This document shows, piece after piece, positions 9,690-19,799 of a stretch of DNA of 64,000 nucleotides. How positions within the stretch are numbered: position 1 is the stretch's first letter; every line of letters begins with the position of its first letter. The DNA lies in the NCBI RefSeq assembly GCF_011303555.1, contig NZ_CP049868.1:248001-312000 (forward strand), read 5' to 3'. The notes beneath the pieces were generated by a model. It was not told where the DNA came from. It was given only the letters and a program-made list of their open reading frames with translations, and did not search any database. This DNA comes from Pedobacter sp. HDW13 (GTDB lineage: Bacteria > Bacteroidota > Bacteroidia > Sphingobacteriales > Sphingobacteriaceae). A program made the translations under genes and the position numbers.

Positions 9690-10667
9690 ATGAAAACGAT
9701 AGCGAAATTAATGATGGTGATGATGTGTTGCTTTACCAAAATGGCTTTTGCACAGCAAGACGCACAGTTTGGACAATATGTTTTCAACGGCATGTACATT
9801 AACCCGGCCTATACTGGCTACAAGGAAGAGCTGTACTTACAAGCTTTTGCCCGTGCACAGTGGACAGGCGTTAAAGGTGCTCCGCAAACGCTTTCTATAT
9901 CGGCCGATGAAGCCATTAACGATGAAAGCCTGGGCATAGGTGCCATTATTACCAAAGACAAAATCGGGGCGCAGAATTCGTTAAATGCTTCGGTTAATTT
10001 TGCTTATCGCATTAAACTCGATCGTACCGAAACCAACATATTGGCCTTCGGTCTGGGTGTTGGCGTAATGCAGGCAGGCCTGAACGGGAATTTACTCGAC
10101 CCGATTGAGCAGGGCGACAACCGTATTCCGCTGGGCAGTGTAAGCCAGATTACTCCTGATATCAGGGCAGGTATACATTACTCCAACGAGAAATTTTTTA
10201 TTGGTTTCTCAGCCAATAATTTACTGAGCAAGAGTTTATCATTATTCGGCGATTACAAATTACTTAATCTTAAGATTCAGCCGCATTTTTACCTGAGCGC
10301 CGGAGTAGCTTTGCCCTTTTCCCAAGATTTTGTGTTTAAACCTACTTTCTTGATTAAAGATGATTTACATGGCCCAACCTCTCTGGATTTAAATGCTTTT
10401 CTTTTGGTTAAAGAACGTTTCTGGATTGGTGGGGTGTACCGAAGTTCGGTTAAGCTATATCCGAAATCCAATTTGCAAAGCAGTTTAACAGCAAGAAGCG
10501 CAGTCGGGTTAATTTCTGAACTTTTTGTACGCAGTAACCTCCGCATTGGTTATGGTTACGATTATAGCTTAAATAAACTGAGCAATTATGATTATGGCTC
10601 GCACGAAATTTCAGTAGGTTATTACCTGGTAACCAAAAAAAGCCGCAGGCCTAAATGTTATTTTTAA
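9690..10667 (+). CDS. PorP/SprF family outer-membrane protein (type IX secretion partner)
   Basis: 325 residues with a signal peptide ending MAFAQQ and the family opening DAQFGQYVFNGMYINPAYTGYKEELYLQAFARAQWTGVKGAP. The rest is alternating hydrophobic beta strands ending in an aromatic tail, typical of an outer-membrane barrel. SprF/PorP proteins act with type B sorting-domain substrates during export and surface retention. It is the last gene of the operon and directly follows the sorting-domain protein. Its end converges on the small gene at 10686 with only 18 bases between. Family assignment is secure; pairing with the 8734 product is inferred from order. Confidence 0.92.
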   Translation: MKTIAKLMMVMMCCFTKMAFAQQDAQFGQYVFNGMYINPAYTGYKEELYLQAFARAQWTGVKGAPQTLSISADEAINDESLGIGAIITKDKIGAQNSLNASVNFAYRIKLDRTETNILAFGLGVGVMQAGLNGNLLDPIEQGDNRIPLGSVSQITPDIRAGIHYSNEKFFIGFSANNLLSKSLSLFGDYKLLNLKIQPHFYLSAGVALPFSQDFVFKPTFLIKDDLHGPTSLDLNAFLLVKERFWIGGVYRSSVKLYPKSNLQSSLTARSAVGLISELFVRSNLRIGYGYDYSLNKLSNYDYGSHEISVGYYLVTKKSRRPKCYF

Positions 10668-10685
10668 AGTAGCCAAGGGATTTTT

Positions 10686-10931
10686 TTACATCAATTTTAA
10701 TTTGCAACCCGTGTATTTATGGAGCATATCAACCGCCCTGGGGTTTAAGCTTCCTTGATCCAGAGGCAAAAGGCCAAACAACTGCATCAGTGTGCGTGTA
10801 CTCAGGTAATCATTCTGTGCGGTAAAAATTTTAATCGAGAGTAGGTTACAAAAGTTCCTATCGATAGTGGCAGGCTTAATTTTTTGAAGTAAAGCCATTC
10901 TTAAATCTTCCAGTTTTTTTAAGTCGTTCAT
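10686..10931 (-). CDS. Small protein with a tetratrico-free helical, HTH-like pattern
   Basis: 81 residues without signal peptide or membrane helix. The stretch LLSIKIFTAQNDYLSTRTLMQLFGLLPLDQGSLNPRAVDMLHKYTGCK resembles a recurrent Bacteroidota pattern (L-S-x-I-F...T...I-S-x-x-T-L-x-R-x-F-G-L....S..T-L-x-x-L-x-x-Y-x-G) found at the N-terminus of many uncharacterised proteins and thought to be a helix-turn-helix-like module. Here it stands alone, ending at the Gly/Cys where longer relatives continue. It could be a DNA-binding stub or the remnant of a longer gene. It is convergent with the PorP/SprF gene. The function is unknown and I rest the coding call on this pattern. Confidence 0.55.
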   Translation of the reverse strand: MNDLKKLEDLRMALLQKIKPATIDRNFCNLLSIKIFTAQNDYLSTRTLMQLFGLLPLDQGSLNPRAVDMLHKYTGCKLKLM

Positions 10932-11296
10932 TATTCATTAAAATAATCCAGCTAAAATTAAGTTTCAACCTGACACGCTGCAACTGGATATTGACAAATG
11001 ACAATGTGAAAATTAAAAAAAGTATTTTTTCATCGTACAAATGTATTATGGATAAAAACCTTTAGACATTGAAATGAGCTAAAAGATAACTGGGGATTAG
11101 TGCCCCAAAATCATCACTATGAACAAAAAAATATTCAGTATGATAAGAAATGAGATCAAATAGCTTATTTTAAGCAGTGGCTTAAATGTGCAGCATTAGG
11201 GCACGTGGCAGGATTTGCAAGCAATATGGCGTATTTAACCGGAAGGCTATTTGTATTAACCTCCCGGTTTTATGAAATGATTTTAGGCCAGCTGAG
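10932..11296. other. Intergenic stretch with one stem-loop
   Basis: No coding frame is supported. AACCGGAAGG (11237-11246) and CCTCCCGGTT (11260-11269) pair with one mismatch around a 13-base loop, 28 bases past the stop of the M28-like gene (minus strand). A short T-run follows only on the plus side, so it is a poor classical terminator but may protect the mRNA end. Confidence 0.35.
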
Positions 11297-12577
11297 TTAC
11301 AGCTGTTGGGCTAATTCCAATTGAATTGCCTCTTTGATCATCAAAGCGGTTTGTTCCAGTATTTCTGGCGATGTAGCTGTTTCGTTATCAACGGGTGTAT
11401 GAAAGAAGGGATTAAAATCGGCACCCACAAAGCCAAAATAAGTAGCGTAGCCATATTTTGCAGCGACACTAAGTTCGCCTAAAGCCACATTGCCCAATTG
11501 TGTAATGGTTTTCCTATCGAAAGCCTGGTGCATGGTATTTTCGAGGTTCGAACTGTAATAAACCCTTCTTTTCGGATCAACAGTTTCGAGTTTATTAATA
11601 CCTGTTGCTGTTTTCTGGTAGCCGTTTATCGCAAAACTGGCGCCCAAATGCACCCATAACCTCACATCTGAAGGTTTAGGAGCCTTTTTATCAATAAATA
11701 CATGTGTACCCCTATGATCTTCCAATTCGTGTGATGAATTGGCTATAAAAACGAAAGTATAAGGCGGTTTAGCCACGCTTACCCATTTAGCAATGGCGTT
11801 AAAAATTGCAATACCCGGGCCACGTTCGCCACCACAGGTAAACCAACCGCTAATTGGGGTAGAAACGATTACGGTTTGCTTGCCAGAGCCAATTTTGGCA
11901 ATGACATTACGTGCCTGCACGTCTTTTAAACTGCCCTTAATTTGAAGCGAAACCCGCGTACCTGATATAAGCTGTGTGGTATCTTTTGGTGCTAGCTGAA
12001 CTACCGGAATTTTCCACGACGCTTTAGGCTGGGTATTTAATGCCGCTATTTCGCCTGCATCGTTATCAACAATTAAAACAATAGCACTGGCATGTTGGGC
12101 TATTAAATCATTAAAACGGTCTAGTTTTTCTAAACGATCAATGTATTTACGGTCTTCTTTTTTTAACCTGATTACGGCTATTTTGCCCGAAACAGATTGT
12201 TTATCGTTATCAGCATCAACAAGCTCGGCATTTAAAGCAACATTTGCAGCAGCCACAGGCCAAAGCGGAAATACATTTAAGGTACTATCTTTGATTTTTA
12301 ACGAAGCGCTTTCGAGAAAATACTGTTTAACAGGAAAATAGAGGTATTCGGTTTGAAAGCCGAAACCATCCAGTTTATTTTTAAGCCAGGCCGATGTTGC
12401 GTTATCGCCACTTGTTGCAGTTCTATGCACGCCGAAATTAACATACTGTTTAACATCGTCGAACAGTTTATTTCCATTAAAAGACTCATCACCAGGATTG
12501 TTTTGTGTCCATAAGGTTTGGGTTAAGCCCAGCAGGAAAAAAACCTTCAATATTATTTTCATCTTTCTTTTGATCAA
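11297..12577 (-). CDS. Exported M28-peptidase-like protein lacking the metal-binding HxD motif
   Basis: 426 residues with an N-terminal signal sequence (KIILKVFFLLGLTQTLWTQ). It has a PA-like insertion (about 115-215) and a fold resembling M28 aminopeptidases: FVFIANSSHELEDHRGTHVF (about 276-294) sits where M28 has its EE motif, and FFHTPVDNETATSPEILEQ near the end matches the final H-T-P-x-D region. However the segment that should carry the first zinc ligands (HxD...DD) reads STPISGWFTCGGERGPG (239-255), without the His and Asp. The protein is therefore probably not a standard zinc peptidase: it may bind substrate, use other chemistry, or be inactive. It follows an arylsulfatase by 52 bases and closes the PUL that runs down from 19642. 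Confidence 0.7.
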   Translation of the reverse strand: MIKRKMKIILKVFFLLGLTQTLWTQNNPGDESFNGNKLFDDVKQYVNFGVHRTATSGDNATSAWLKNKLDGFGFQTEYLYFPVKQYFLESASLKIKDSTLNVFPLWPVAAANVALNAELVDADNDKQSVSGKIAVIRLKKEDRKYIDRLEKLDRFNDLIAQHASAIVLIVDNDAGEIAALNTQPKASWKIPVVQLAPKDTTQLISGTRVSLQIKGSLKDVQARNVIAKIGSGKQTVIVSTPISGWFTCGGERGPGIAIFNAIAKWVSVAKPPYTFVFIANSSHELEDHRGTHVFIDKKAPKPSDVRLWVHLGASFAINGYQKTATGINKLETVDPKRRVYYSSNLENTMHQAFDRKTITQLGNVALGELSVAAKYGYATYFGFVGADFNPFFHTPVDNETATSPEILEQTALMIKEAIQLELAQQL

Positions 12578-12629
12578 TTATTTTGCAAAAAACAGGCTGT
12601 CAGTTATCTGGCAGTCTGTTTTTATCATA

Positions 12630-14945
12630 TTATTTATATTCGATAGTTACATTGTTCAATTTTCCGGTAAAATTGAATGGAGCTTTGTACCGATCAGTTA
12701 CCGGCGAATTTCGGTCTGCGCCTACGTCGATACCATCTTTATAAATTGCAATCCTACCTTCGGCAGCCACCACATTTCGCTCGCCAACCTTTTTATCGTT
12801 AATATAAATGGCTTCGGTGCCAGCGGGTGCATTTTTATCTTTACTTTCATGAGCAGGTGGCGTAAAATTAAATTCGAACTTTAACTTCGATTTACCTACA
12901 GGCACAGCTGTGTCCGATTCGAGATATTTCACAATACTACCTGTGTTGTGCGCAACCACAAATTTTCCGTTTTTGATAAATAAACTTAAGCCCTCAAACT
13001 CAGAACCGGTGGCAAATAATACCCCTTCATCACTGGCCGATTTTATGTTTACATCAGCCGTTATCGAAAACGGATCATTCTGAAACTGTGGCCCGGTAAG
13101 GGTTAAAAACTGTTCGATACCAGCATACAAAACCACCTTTTTATCCAGGCCAAAGGGACTGCGTGCCCTTCCGCCAACACTATGCCCCAGAGCATTGTCG
13201 TTTAATGGAAATACATTATACTTAATGGCTTCCTGATCGAAAAGTGCCTGTAATTCTTTTACTTTTTCAGGGTATTTTGCAGCCAGGTTTATCCTTTCGT
13301 TAAAATCATCGTTCAGGTTATAAAGCTCCCAAACATCCTGATTGAAATCACTTCCCGATTTGTGGAAAACCGAAGCTTTCCAGCCATCTTTAACAATGGC
13401 CCGTTTGCCAAATAACTCGTAGTATTGAATTTTGTGGCGGTTTTCGGCTTTGGCATCTTTAAACGAATAAACCAAACTTGTTCCTTCCAACGGCTTTTGT
13501 ACATAGCCTTTAATGGTTTCGGGAACTTTTGCGCCTGTAAGCTCGTAAATGGTTGGTGCTATATCAATTACATGACCATACTGCCCACGGATATCGCCTT
13601 TTTTCAACCCGCCATTAGGGTAATATACAATTAATGGCTGGTGAGTACCGCCTTCGCTGTTTGGATCGGCTTTCCACAACCTGAAAGGGGTATTGGTTGC
13701 CTGGGTCCAGCCCGATGGCGCATCCTGAAATGAATGTTCGGTACCCAGTTTATCGATGTTTTTATACAGCTCGGCTACTTGTTTATCTTCATCCAATGAG
13801 CTGATGTAACCGTTTAAGCTGCCATGTTCGGGACTATGGCTCGATCCGTTATCGCCAATGCTAACCAGAATAACGGTATTGTCGGCCTCTCCTATTTCTT
13901 TCAGGTAATTCACAATGCGGCCAAACTCGTAATCGGCATGGGTTAAGAAACCGGCATAAATTTCCATAAAACGGGCATAAACCTTCTTTTGCTCAGGCGA
14001 TAAACTGTTCCAGGCTTTAACTGTCGGATCGCGATCTGGCAGTACTGCATTGGCAGGTATTACCCCCAGCCTTTTCTGACGGGCAAAAACCTCTTCCCTG
14101 TACCAATCCCAGCCTTTATCGAACTTGCCTTTGTATAAATCGCTCCATTTCTTATCTACCTGGTGCGGCGAATGAATTGCGCCTGTAGCAAAATAAAGGA
14201 AGAAAGGCTTATCATGTGCAACAGATTTCTGATTGGAAATGTAGTTAATGGCTTTATCGGCCAGCAAAGTAGTGAGATGTTTTCCGTTGGGTTCTACATC
14301 AACAACCTTGGTATCTTCGTACAAATTGGGGTGGTACTGATCGGTATGGCCTAGCTGGAAGCCGTAAAAATGATCGAAACCACGGCCAACAGCCCATCGG
14401 TCATAAGGCCCTATTGCGGTTATTTCGTTAATGGGTGCAACATGGTATTTCCCTACGGCAAAGGTGCTGTAATTATTTTCGTGCAGTACTTCGGCAATTG
14501 TTCCTTTATCGGCAGGCATAATGGCATCATAACCCGGAAAACCACTCGAACTGTAATTTAAGGTACCCATGTGTACCGAATGGTGGTTACGGCCCGTTAG
14601 TAGCGCCGCCCGTGTTGGCGAACAAACTCCTGTAGAGTGGAAATTGGTATAGCGTAAACCGTTGTTGGCCAAACTATCCAACACCGGGGTTTGCATTAAA
14701 CCACCAAAAGCACTTGAGGTGCCATATCCGGCATCATCAATTAAAAAGACAATTACATTCGGTGCACCTGCGGGTGCTTTCTTCTTTTCGGGAAAATATT
14801 CCTGAGACTCAGCAGCGGTACGGCCAATCTTACCTTTAAAGCCTTTATCGGAGGTTAATGTTTGTGCTGAGGCCATTTGCAGCAGCGCAGCCAGTAAGAC
14901 TACTGCACCTGCAATTTTATTCGGTATTTTTTTCATAATACGCAT
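12630..14945 (-). CDS. Arylsulfatase (AtsA-like) with C-terminal jelly-roll domain
   Basis: 771 residues with a signal peptide ending LLQMASAQ, so periplasmic or cell-surface. The type I sulfatase site is complete: the metal-binding APNVIVFLIDDAGYG (61-75) and the formylglycine motif C108-S-P-T-R112 followed by AALLTGRNHHSVHMG, which resembles the AtsA group. VILVSIGDNGSSHSPEHGS supplies the second metal D-N pair. A C-terminal segment (about 630-771; FSITADVNIKSASDEGVLFATG) looks like a concanavalin-type domain. The Cys must be matured by a formylglycine-generating enzyme, not seen here. It lies between SusD (37 bases upstream) and the M28-like gene, so its natural substrate is probably a sulfated glycan or aryl sulfate imported by this SusCD pair. 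Confidence 0.92.
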   Translation of the reverse strand: MRIMKKIPNKIAGAVVLLAALLQMASAQTLTSDKGFKGKIGRTAAESQEYFPEKKKAPAGAPNVIVFLIDDAGYGTSSAFGGLMQTPVLDSLANNGLRYTNFHSTGVCSPTRAALLTGRNHHSVHMGTLNYSSSGFPGYDAIMPADKGTIAEVLHENNYSTFAVGKYHVAPINEITAIGPYDRWAVGRGFDHFYGFQLGHTDQYHPNLYEDTKVVDVEPNGKHLTTLLADKAINYISNQKSVAHDKPFFLYFATGAIHSPHQVDKKWSDLYKGKFDKGWDWYREEVFARQKRLGVIPANAVLPDRDPTVKAWNSLSPEQKKVYARFMEIYAGFLTHADYEFGRIVNYLKEIGEADNTVILVSIGDNGSSHSPEHGSLNGYISSLDEDKQVAELYKNIDKLGTEHSFQDAPSGWTQATNTPFRLWKADPNSEGGTHQPLIVYYPNGGLKKGDIRGQYGHVIDIAPTIYELTGAKVPETIKGYVQKPLEGTSLVYSFKDAKAENRHKIQYYELFGKRAIVKDGWKASVFHKSGSDFNQDVWELYNLNDDFNERINLAAKYPEKVKELQALFDQEAIKYNVFPLNDNALGHSVGGRARSPFGLDKKVVLYAGIEQFLTLTGPQFQNDPFSITADVNIKSASDEGVLFATGSEFEGLSLFIKNGKFVVAHNTGSIVKYLESDTAVPVGKSKLKFEFNFTPPAHESKDKNAPAGTEAIYINDKKVGERNVVAAEGRIAIYKDGIDVGADRNSPVTDRYKAPFNFTGKLNNVTIEYK

Positions 14946-14982
14946 CGTTTTATTTTATAATTTTTCTAAAAAATTCTTCTTT

Positions 14983-16503
14983 TTACCAGCCTGGGTTTTG
15001 GGTAAGTTTTGGGTTTCTGTCTATTTCGCCCTGTGGAATGGCGTACAAATAGTGGCGTGCGGCTACATTGTTTTTGCCTACCAGTTTCAGGTTTTTAAGC
15101 AAAATACCTTTCCCCTCCGGACCAACGCCCGTAACTTCTGTACCTGTTTGCCTGATCAGATCGAAATAGCGCTGGCACTCGCCTACCAGCTCTAACCTGC
15201 GGTCGAGGTAAACAGAATCCCTGAACTGATCTTTGGTTAATCCGGTAGTTAAATCAGCCAATCCTGCCCTTTTTCTGATTTTATTGATGGCACCGTAGGC
15301 CTTCGTGGTTGGACCATTGAGTTCGTTTTCGGCCTCTGCATCAATTAAAATAACCTCTGCATAACGCAGGATGTTCATGTTCGCATCAGAGTTTCCGGTA
15401 CTGGCGTAGTTGGGATCCCAGTTTTTGTTAATGAAAGGCACTGAATCGCCGGGAGCATTAATGGTTGCATATTTTTTCCCGTCGGTTGGACTGATATAGT
15501 AAGTAACAAATGATGTCCGTTTCCTTTTATCCTTAGCCGAATACAGTTTGTACAGGCTAAAGAAATTATCGCTGCCAACGGTATAAAAAGCCAGTTGATT
15601 GCCGTACGAGCCCTTTAATCCGGGTACACCCGAACGAATATCGCTCGAGGTGATTAAATGCCCGGTACTAATTGTACTTCCTTTTATCTGTGCAGAAAAA
15701 ATATGCTCTTTGCCATTTTTATACGCCGGCAGAAAAACCTGTGCATAATCATCAAACAAGGCATAACCGTATGAACCATTAATTACTGCATCGGCATATT
15801 TCACCGCATTTGCCCAATCGCGGCGCGTTAAATACACTTTTGATAAAAGCGATACCGCAGCACCTTCGGTTGCCCTGCCGGCTTCGCCTGCCGATGCGGC
15901 TTTAAATAAGGATACGGCAGTTTCCAGATCGTTAATAATCTGCAGAAAAACCTGCTCCTTAGGCGTGCGTGGTACCTGCAATTCGGCCAGACTTAACTGT
16001 GTTTGGTCTTTTAACAGCAAGGGAACATCGCCGTAAAGCCTTACCAAATTGAAATAATAAAAGCCTCTCAAAAATCTGGCTTCGCCCAGCAAACGGTTTT
16101 TAAGCTTTCCATCCATTTCAATGGCAGGGATTCTTTCGAGGGCAATATTGGCCTTGTTAATCCCTTCGTAATGTTCTGTCCAGATTTGCTGGATGCGTAA
16201 GTTGGTTGATGCGTGGGTGAGCTTGGCCAATGCCCTTACTTCTGCATTTGGCGAGCCCGGCCCTGCGTCCAGATCGTCGGTAAGGAAATCTAGCCCGGTG
16301 TAAAACAGCCTGTTGTAGATGGGTTGCGCTCCGGTGCTGTTGTCAACCATGGGATAATAAATGGCATTCACAGCGGAAATTGCATCGCCAGCTGTTTTAT
16401 AAAATTGCTCGGGAGAGATAAATGATTTTGGGCTTTCATCCAGTTTTACACAAGCTGAAAGACTGGCAAGCACAATGGCCAGGGGTAAATATTTTATTTT
16501 CAT
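14983..16503 (-). CDS. SusD/RagB family outer-membrane lipoprotein (sulfatase PUL 1)
   Basis: 506 residues. The lipoprotein signal is MKIKYLPLAIVLASLSAC, with Cys18 as the acylation site. The SusD start pattern (ESPKSFISPEQFYKTAGDAISAVNAIY) and the alpha-helical TPR region (LGEARFLRGFYYFNLVRLYGDVPLL) are plain, and the end (RNPKLTQNPGW) is the usual C-terminus. SusD proteins cap the SusC channel and capture the glycan at the cell surface. It starts 26 bases after the SusC stop and is followed by the arylsulfatase. The ligand cannot be told from sequence; the neighbouring sulfatase suggests a sulfated compound. Confidence 0.93.
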   Translation of the reverse strand: MKIKYLPLAIVLASLSACVKLDESPKSFISPEQFYKTAGDAISAVNAIYYPMVDNSTGAQPIYNRLFYTGLDFLTDDLDAGPGSPNAEVRALAKLTHASTNLRIQQIWTEHYEGINKANIALERIPAIEMDGKLKNRLLGEARFLRGFYYFNLVRLYGDVPLLLKDQTQLSLAELQVPRTPKEQVFLQIINDLETAVSLFKAASAGEAGRATEGAAVSLLSKVYLTRRDWANAVKYADAVINGSYGYALFDDYAQVFLPAYKNGKEHIFSAQIKGSTISTGHLITSSDIRSGVPGLKGSYGNQLAFYTVGSDNFFSLYKLYSAKDKRKRTSFVTYYISPTDGKKYATINAPGDSVPFINKNWDPNYASTGNSDANMNILRYAEVILIDAEAENELNGPTTKAYGAINKIRKRAGLADLTTGLTKDQFRDSVYLDRRLELVGECQRYFDLIRQTGTEVTGVGPEGKGILLKNLKLVGKNNVAARHYLYAIPQGEIDRNPKLTQNPGW

Positions 16504-16529
16504 CGCAATAAAAATTAAATGTTGAAAAA

Positions 16530-19500
16530 TTAAAGCGTCAGGCTGATGCCTCCTTGTATTGAGCGTGCATTTGGATAAGCTGCCCTATCCATCCCTGTAC
16601 TTATCGAATTTTGTCCGTTGGTGCTCACCTCAGGATCGTAACCGGTATAATTGGTCCAGGTGTACAGGTTGCTGCCCGATACATAAACCCGTAGTCCGCT
16701 TAGTTTCAGCTTAGAAAGCAAATGGCTTGGCAAGCTGTAACCCAGGGTAACATTTTTTAGCCTGATAAATGATCCATCTTCTACAAAACGGTCAGAAATG
16801 GTTACTGCCGGGTTTTCTATGGCTTTATGTACATCTGTATTCCGGTTTGATGGTGTCCATCGATCGAGCAATGTGGCCACCGCACCAGTGTAACCAGTAC
16901 CGGTTTCTAAGTTGGCCCGTGTCCAGTTAAAAATTTTGTTGCCGTACGATGCATTAAAAAAAACAGAGAGATCGAAATTCTGGTACCTGAAAGTATTGGT
17001 GATACTGGCCAAAAATTTGGGTTGCGAGCTGCCCACAATTTTACGATCGGCATCTTGTGTAATCAGGCCATCGCCATTAAGGTCTTTGTATTTTTGTAAA
17101 CCATTGGCCGGATTAACCCCATCTGCCTCGTACATATAAAACGCACCAACCGATTCGCCAACTTTAATAATCTGTGTAGGTAAAGTGGTTGGGCTTGCCG
17201 GATCGGTAACAAAGAAATAAGGAGAACCACCCAGCGTAAGGATTTTATTCCTGTTGGCAGAAAATATGAGGTTGGTTGTCCAGTTAAAATCGCCCTGAAA
17301 GTTGACGGTTTTAAGTCCAAGCTCTACGCCTTTGTTTCTCACCACCCCCAGGTTTTGGAAAGCACTGGTTAAGCTTGATGAGTATGGCACAGGCACTTCT
17401 AACAATAAATCGGAAGTTCTTTTGTAATAAATATCAGTTGTAAGCTGAATGCGGTTCGAAAACAGTTCCAGATCGATACCGAAATTGTACTGTGCTGTTT
17501 TTTCCCAGGTTAAATCGGGGTTTGCAAAGCTGGCAATGGCCAAACCATTAACCAGTGTATTGGCAAAAGTGTACTGGTAACTCGATAAGCGCGAAAGTGA
17601 ACGGTAAGGATCGATTTCCTGATTGCCCGTTACCCCGGCACTAAAGCGGAATTTAAGGGAGCTGATGGCTTTAACATCCTGGAGGAATTTTTCGTTCGAA
17701 GCATTCCAGGCAATGGCTGCTGATGGGAATGTTCCCCATTTATTGTTAATACCAAACCTCGACGAGCCATCGGCACGGGCGGTTAAGGTTAACAGGTATT
17801 TGTTATCGTAAGCATAATTAACCCTGGCGAGAAAAGATTGCAGCGCCCATTCTGTTTTTAATGAAGTTGGGGTGGTAAGCACAGTACCCGAGCCCAGGTT
17901 ATTGTATTTAAAGGCATCGCTAACAAAATTTGAAGCACCGGCGGTAAAGATTTCGGTAACCGATTTTTGTTGCGTATTACCTAAAAGTACTTCAAAGCTG
18001 TGTTTTTCGGCAATTCTTTTCTTGTAGTTGATAGTATTTTCGTTTAACCAGTTCAAAGTAGATAAGGAACCGATTGATGCATTTCCCCCGGAAGGCTTTC
18101 GTAAAGTGTAGAAGGCAGAAACCTGTTCTGCTTGTTGTTAATGATGTCGGTACCTAAGGAAACCTTAGCTGTTAAGCCCTCAATAATGGTATATTCTCCA
18201 AAGCTGTTAGCCAGCACGCGGGTTGTTTTGGTTTCGTTGGTTTGCAGGCTTAGGGTTGCTATGGGGTTGGCTACGGTAGCGCCGAAACTGCTGTTGGCTG
18301 TAAAATTGCCATTGGCATCTTTTACCGGCACTACAGGCACCATGGATAGAATATTGGCAACAATACCGCTTGGTGCAACATCGGCACGGGTGGTGCTTCC
18401 ATTCAGATAAACGCCTACTTTAAATTTCGAATTTACTTCTTGGTCTACATTCAGCTTTGCCGAATACCGGTCAAAACCGCTGTTTAAAATTACCCCCTCC
18501 TGCTTAAAGTAATTTCCTGAAAGCAATAAACGTGTTTTTTCATTGCCCGATGATATCGAAAGACTGTGGTTTTGTACCGGTGCTGTTCTAAAAGCCTCGC
18601 CTTGCCAATTGGTTCCTTCGCCAAGCTGATCTAACTGCGCCTGTGTATAAAATGGCGCTTTGCCGGCATCGGTAAGGGCATCATTTTTTAAAGCGCCCCA
18701 TTCGCGGGCATTCAGCAAAGCAATTCTTTTGCTTACTTTTTGTTTGCCATAATAACCACTGTAATTAATAGAGAAGCTGTTTTTACTCCCTCTTTTGGTA
18801 GTAATCAGAATTACCCCGTTTGCACCACGAGAGCCATATATGGCTGTTGCAGAAGCATCTTTAAGTACATCGATTGATTCGATATCGGCCGGATTGATTG
18901 CCGATAGCGGGTTAATGGCCGGTCCGTTGGTAATCCCTGCGTCAACAGTAGCATCGCCGTTATAAACCGGAAAACCATCAATCACATATAAAGGTTCGTT
19001 ACCAGCGTTTATAGAGGTTCCGCCACGTACACGAATAGACACACCACCACCGGGCTGACCGCTCGACTGGGTAACCTGTGCCCCTGAAATTGCTCCCTGA
19101 ATCAGCCGGTCGGGCGAAGCCACCGGAACGTTTTTCAACTCGGTTGGCACTGACGAAAGCGATCCGGTAAAATCGCTTTTTTTCTGCGTACCGTAACCCA
19201 CTACCACCACATTGTTAAGTGTATTTACCTGTTCTTCGAGCTTTACTTCGATGGGCGAGCCATTGGCCACAATTTGTAAAGATTTATAGCCAACAAAACT
19301 GATAGTTAGGGTGTAAGGGAATTTTTGACCGGTTATGAAACGGAAAATGCCATTATTATCAGTTAATGCGGTATGTGTAGTTCCGTTAATACTCACATTT
19401 ACCCCCGGCAGGGTTTCGCCGGTTTTGGCATCTCTTACCGTTCCGGTTAAAGTAGAATTAATGAGCGGGGTGGTTTGCGCAACTGCATTTTTTGTAAATG

Positions 19501-19642
19501 CGCACAACATGAATAAAATTAAGAAGCCGAAGATCCTGCTTTCTTTCCCGCCTGTATGCGCAGGAAATAGCTTCCTAAAGTTTGGTGTAGGAAATTTTGA
19601 AGTAAGCATGCCCCCGGCATGTACTTCATAGAAATTTTGCAT
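16530..19642 (-). pseudogene. SusC/RagA TonB-dependent transporter, reading frame broken at 18085-18089
   Basis: Two abutting frames (19642-18053 and 18056-16530) together make one SusC. The first holds the signal region, a carboxypeptidase-like domain (LTGTVRDAKTGETLPGVNVSINGTT), the TonB plug (VVVGYGTQKKSDFTGSLSSV; ASATAIYGSRGANGVILITTK) and early barrel. The second holds the rest of the barrel and the terminal ISLTL. The first frame ends abruptly after FLPSTLYESLPG. Adding one G to the G5 run (C5 on the plus strand at 18085-18089) continues it as GNASIGSLSTLNWLNEN and yields 1037 residues, the normal length. As written the gene would give no functional channel. Given similar breaks nearby, a consensus error is likelier than a mutation. 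It imports the substrate captured by the SusD downstream. Confidence 0.85.
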
Positions 19643-19680
19643 AATTTTGTTTAGAATTAAGTTACCATTTGAATCAGGGC

Positions 19681-19693
19681 CAACGCCAATTGA
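19681..19693 (-). promoter_or_regulatory. 13-base leader motif shared by two sulfatase-PUL susC genes
   Basis: CAACGCCAATTGA (minus strand TCAATTGGCGTTG) lies 38 bases before the susC start at 19642. The identical 13 bases recur at 39310-39322 before the other sulfatase-linked susC and are not seen before the sialic-acid susC. It could be a regulator site or an RNA-pairing site; no known motif is recognised. Confidence 0.4.
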
Positions 19694-19723
19694 GAACCTG
19701 GTTCGAAAATTTATTTGGTTCGG

Positions 19724-19753
19724 AGGGAAAAATGAAAGTTTTTCCCTTTTTTT
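19724..19753. terminator. Perfect stem-loop with plus-strand T-run
   Basis: AGGGAAAAA (19724-19732) and TTTTTCCCT (19739-19747) form a perfect 9-base stem with a 6-base loop, followed by six more T on the plus strand. In form it is an intrinsic terminator reading plus, but no plus-strand gene precedes it. On the minus strand it falls between the stop of the gene at 19800 and susC, so it may be that gene's 3' hairpin or part of the susC leader. Confidence 0.4.
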
Positions 19754-19799
19754 ATTTGCTACAGTTCATTTGTGATTAGTTTATAAGTTAGCAATCTGG

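Noticed and set aside
16530..19642. Two separate TonB-receptor genes, or a programmed frameshift in SusC
   Set aside because: Each half lacks essential parts, one base repairs the join, and no slippery heptamer with a downstream pseudoknot was evident; the same kind of lesion recurs nearby.
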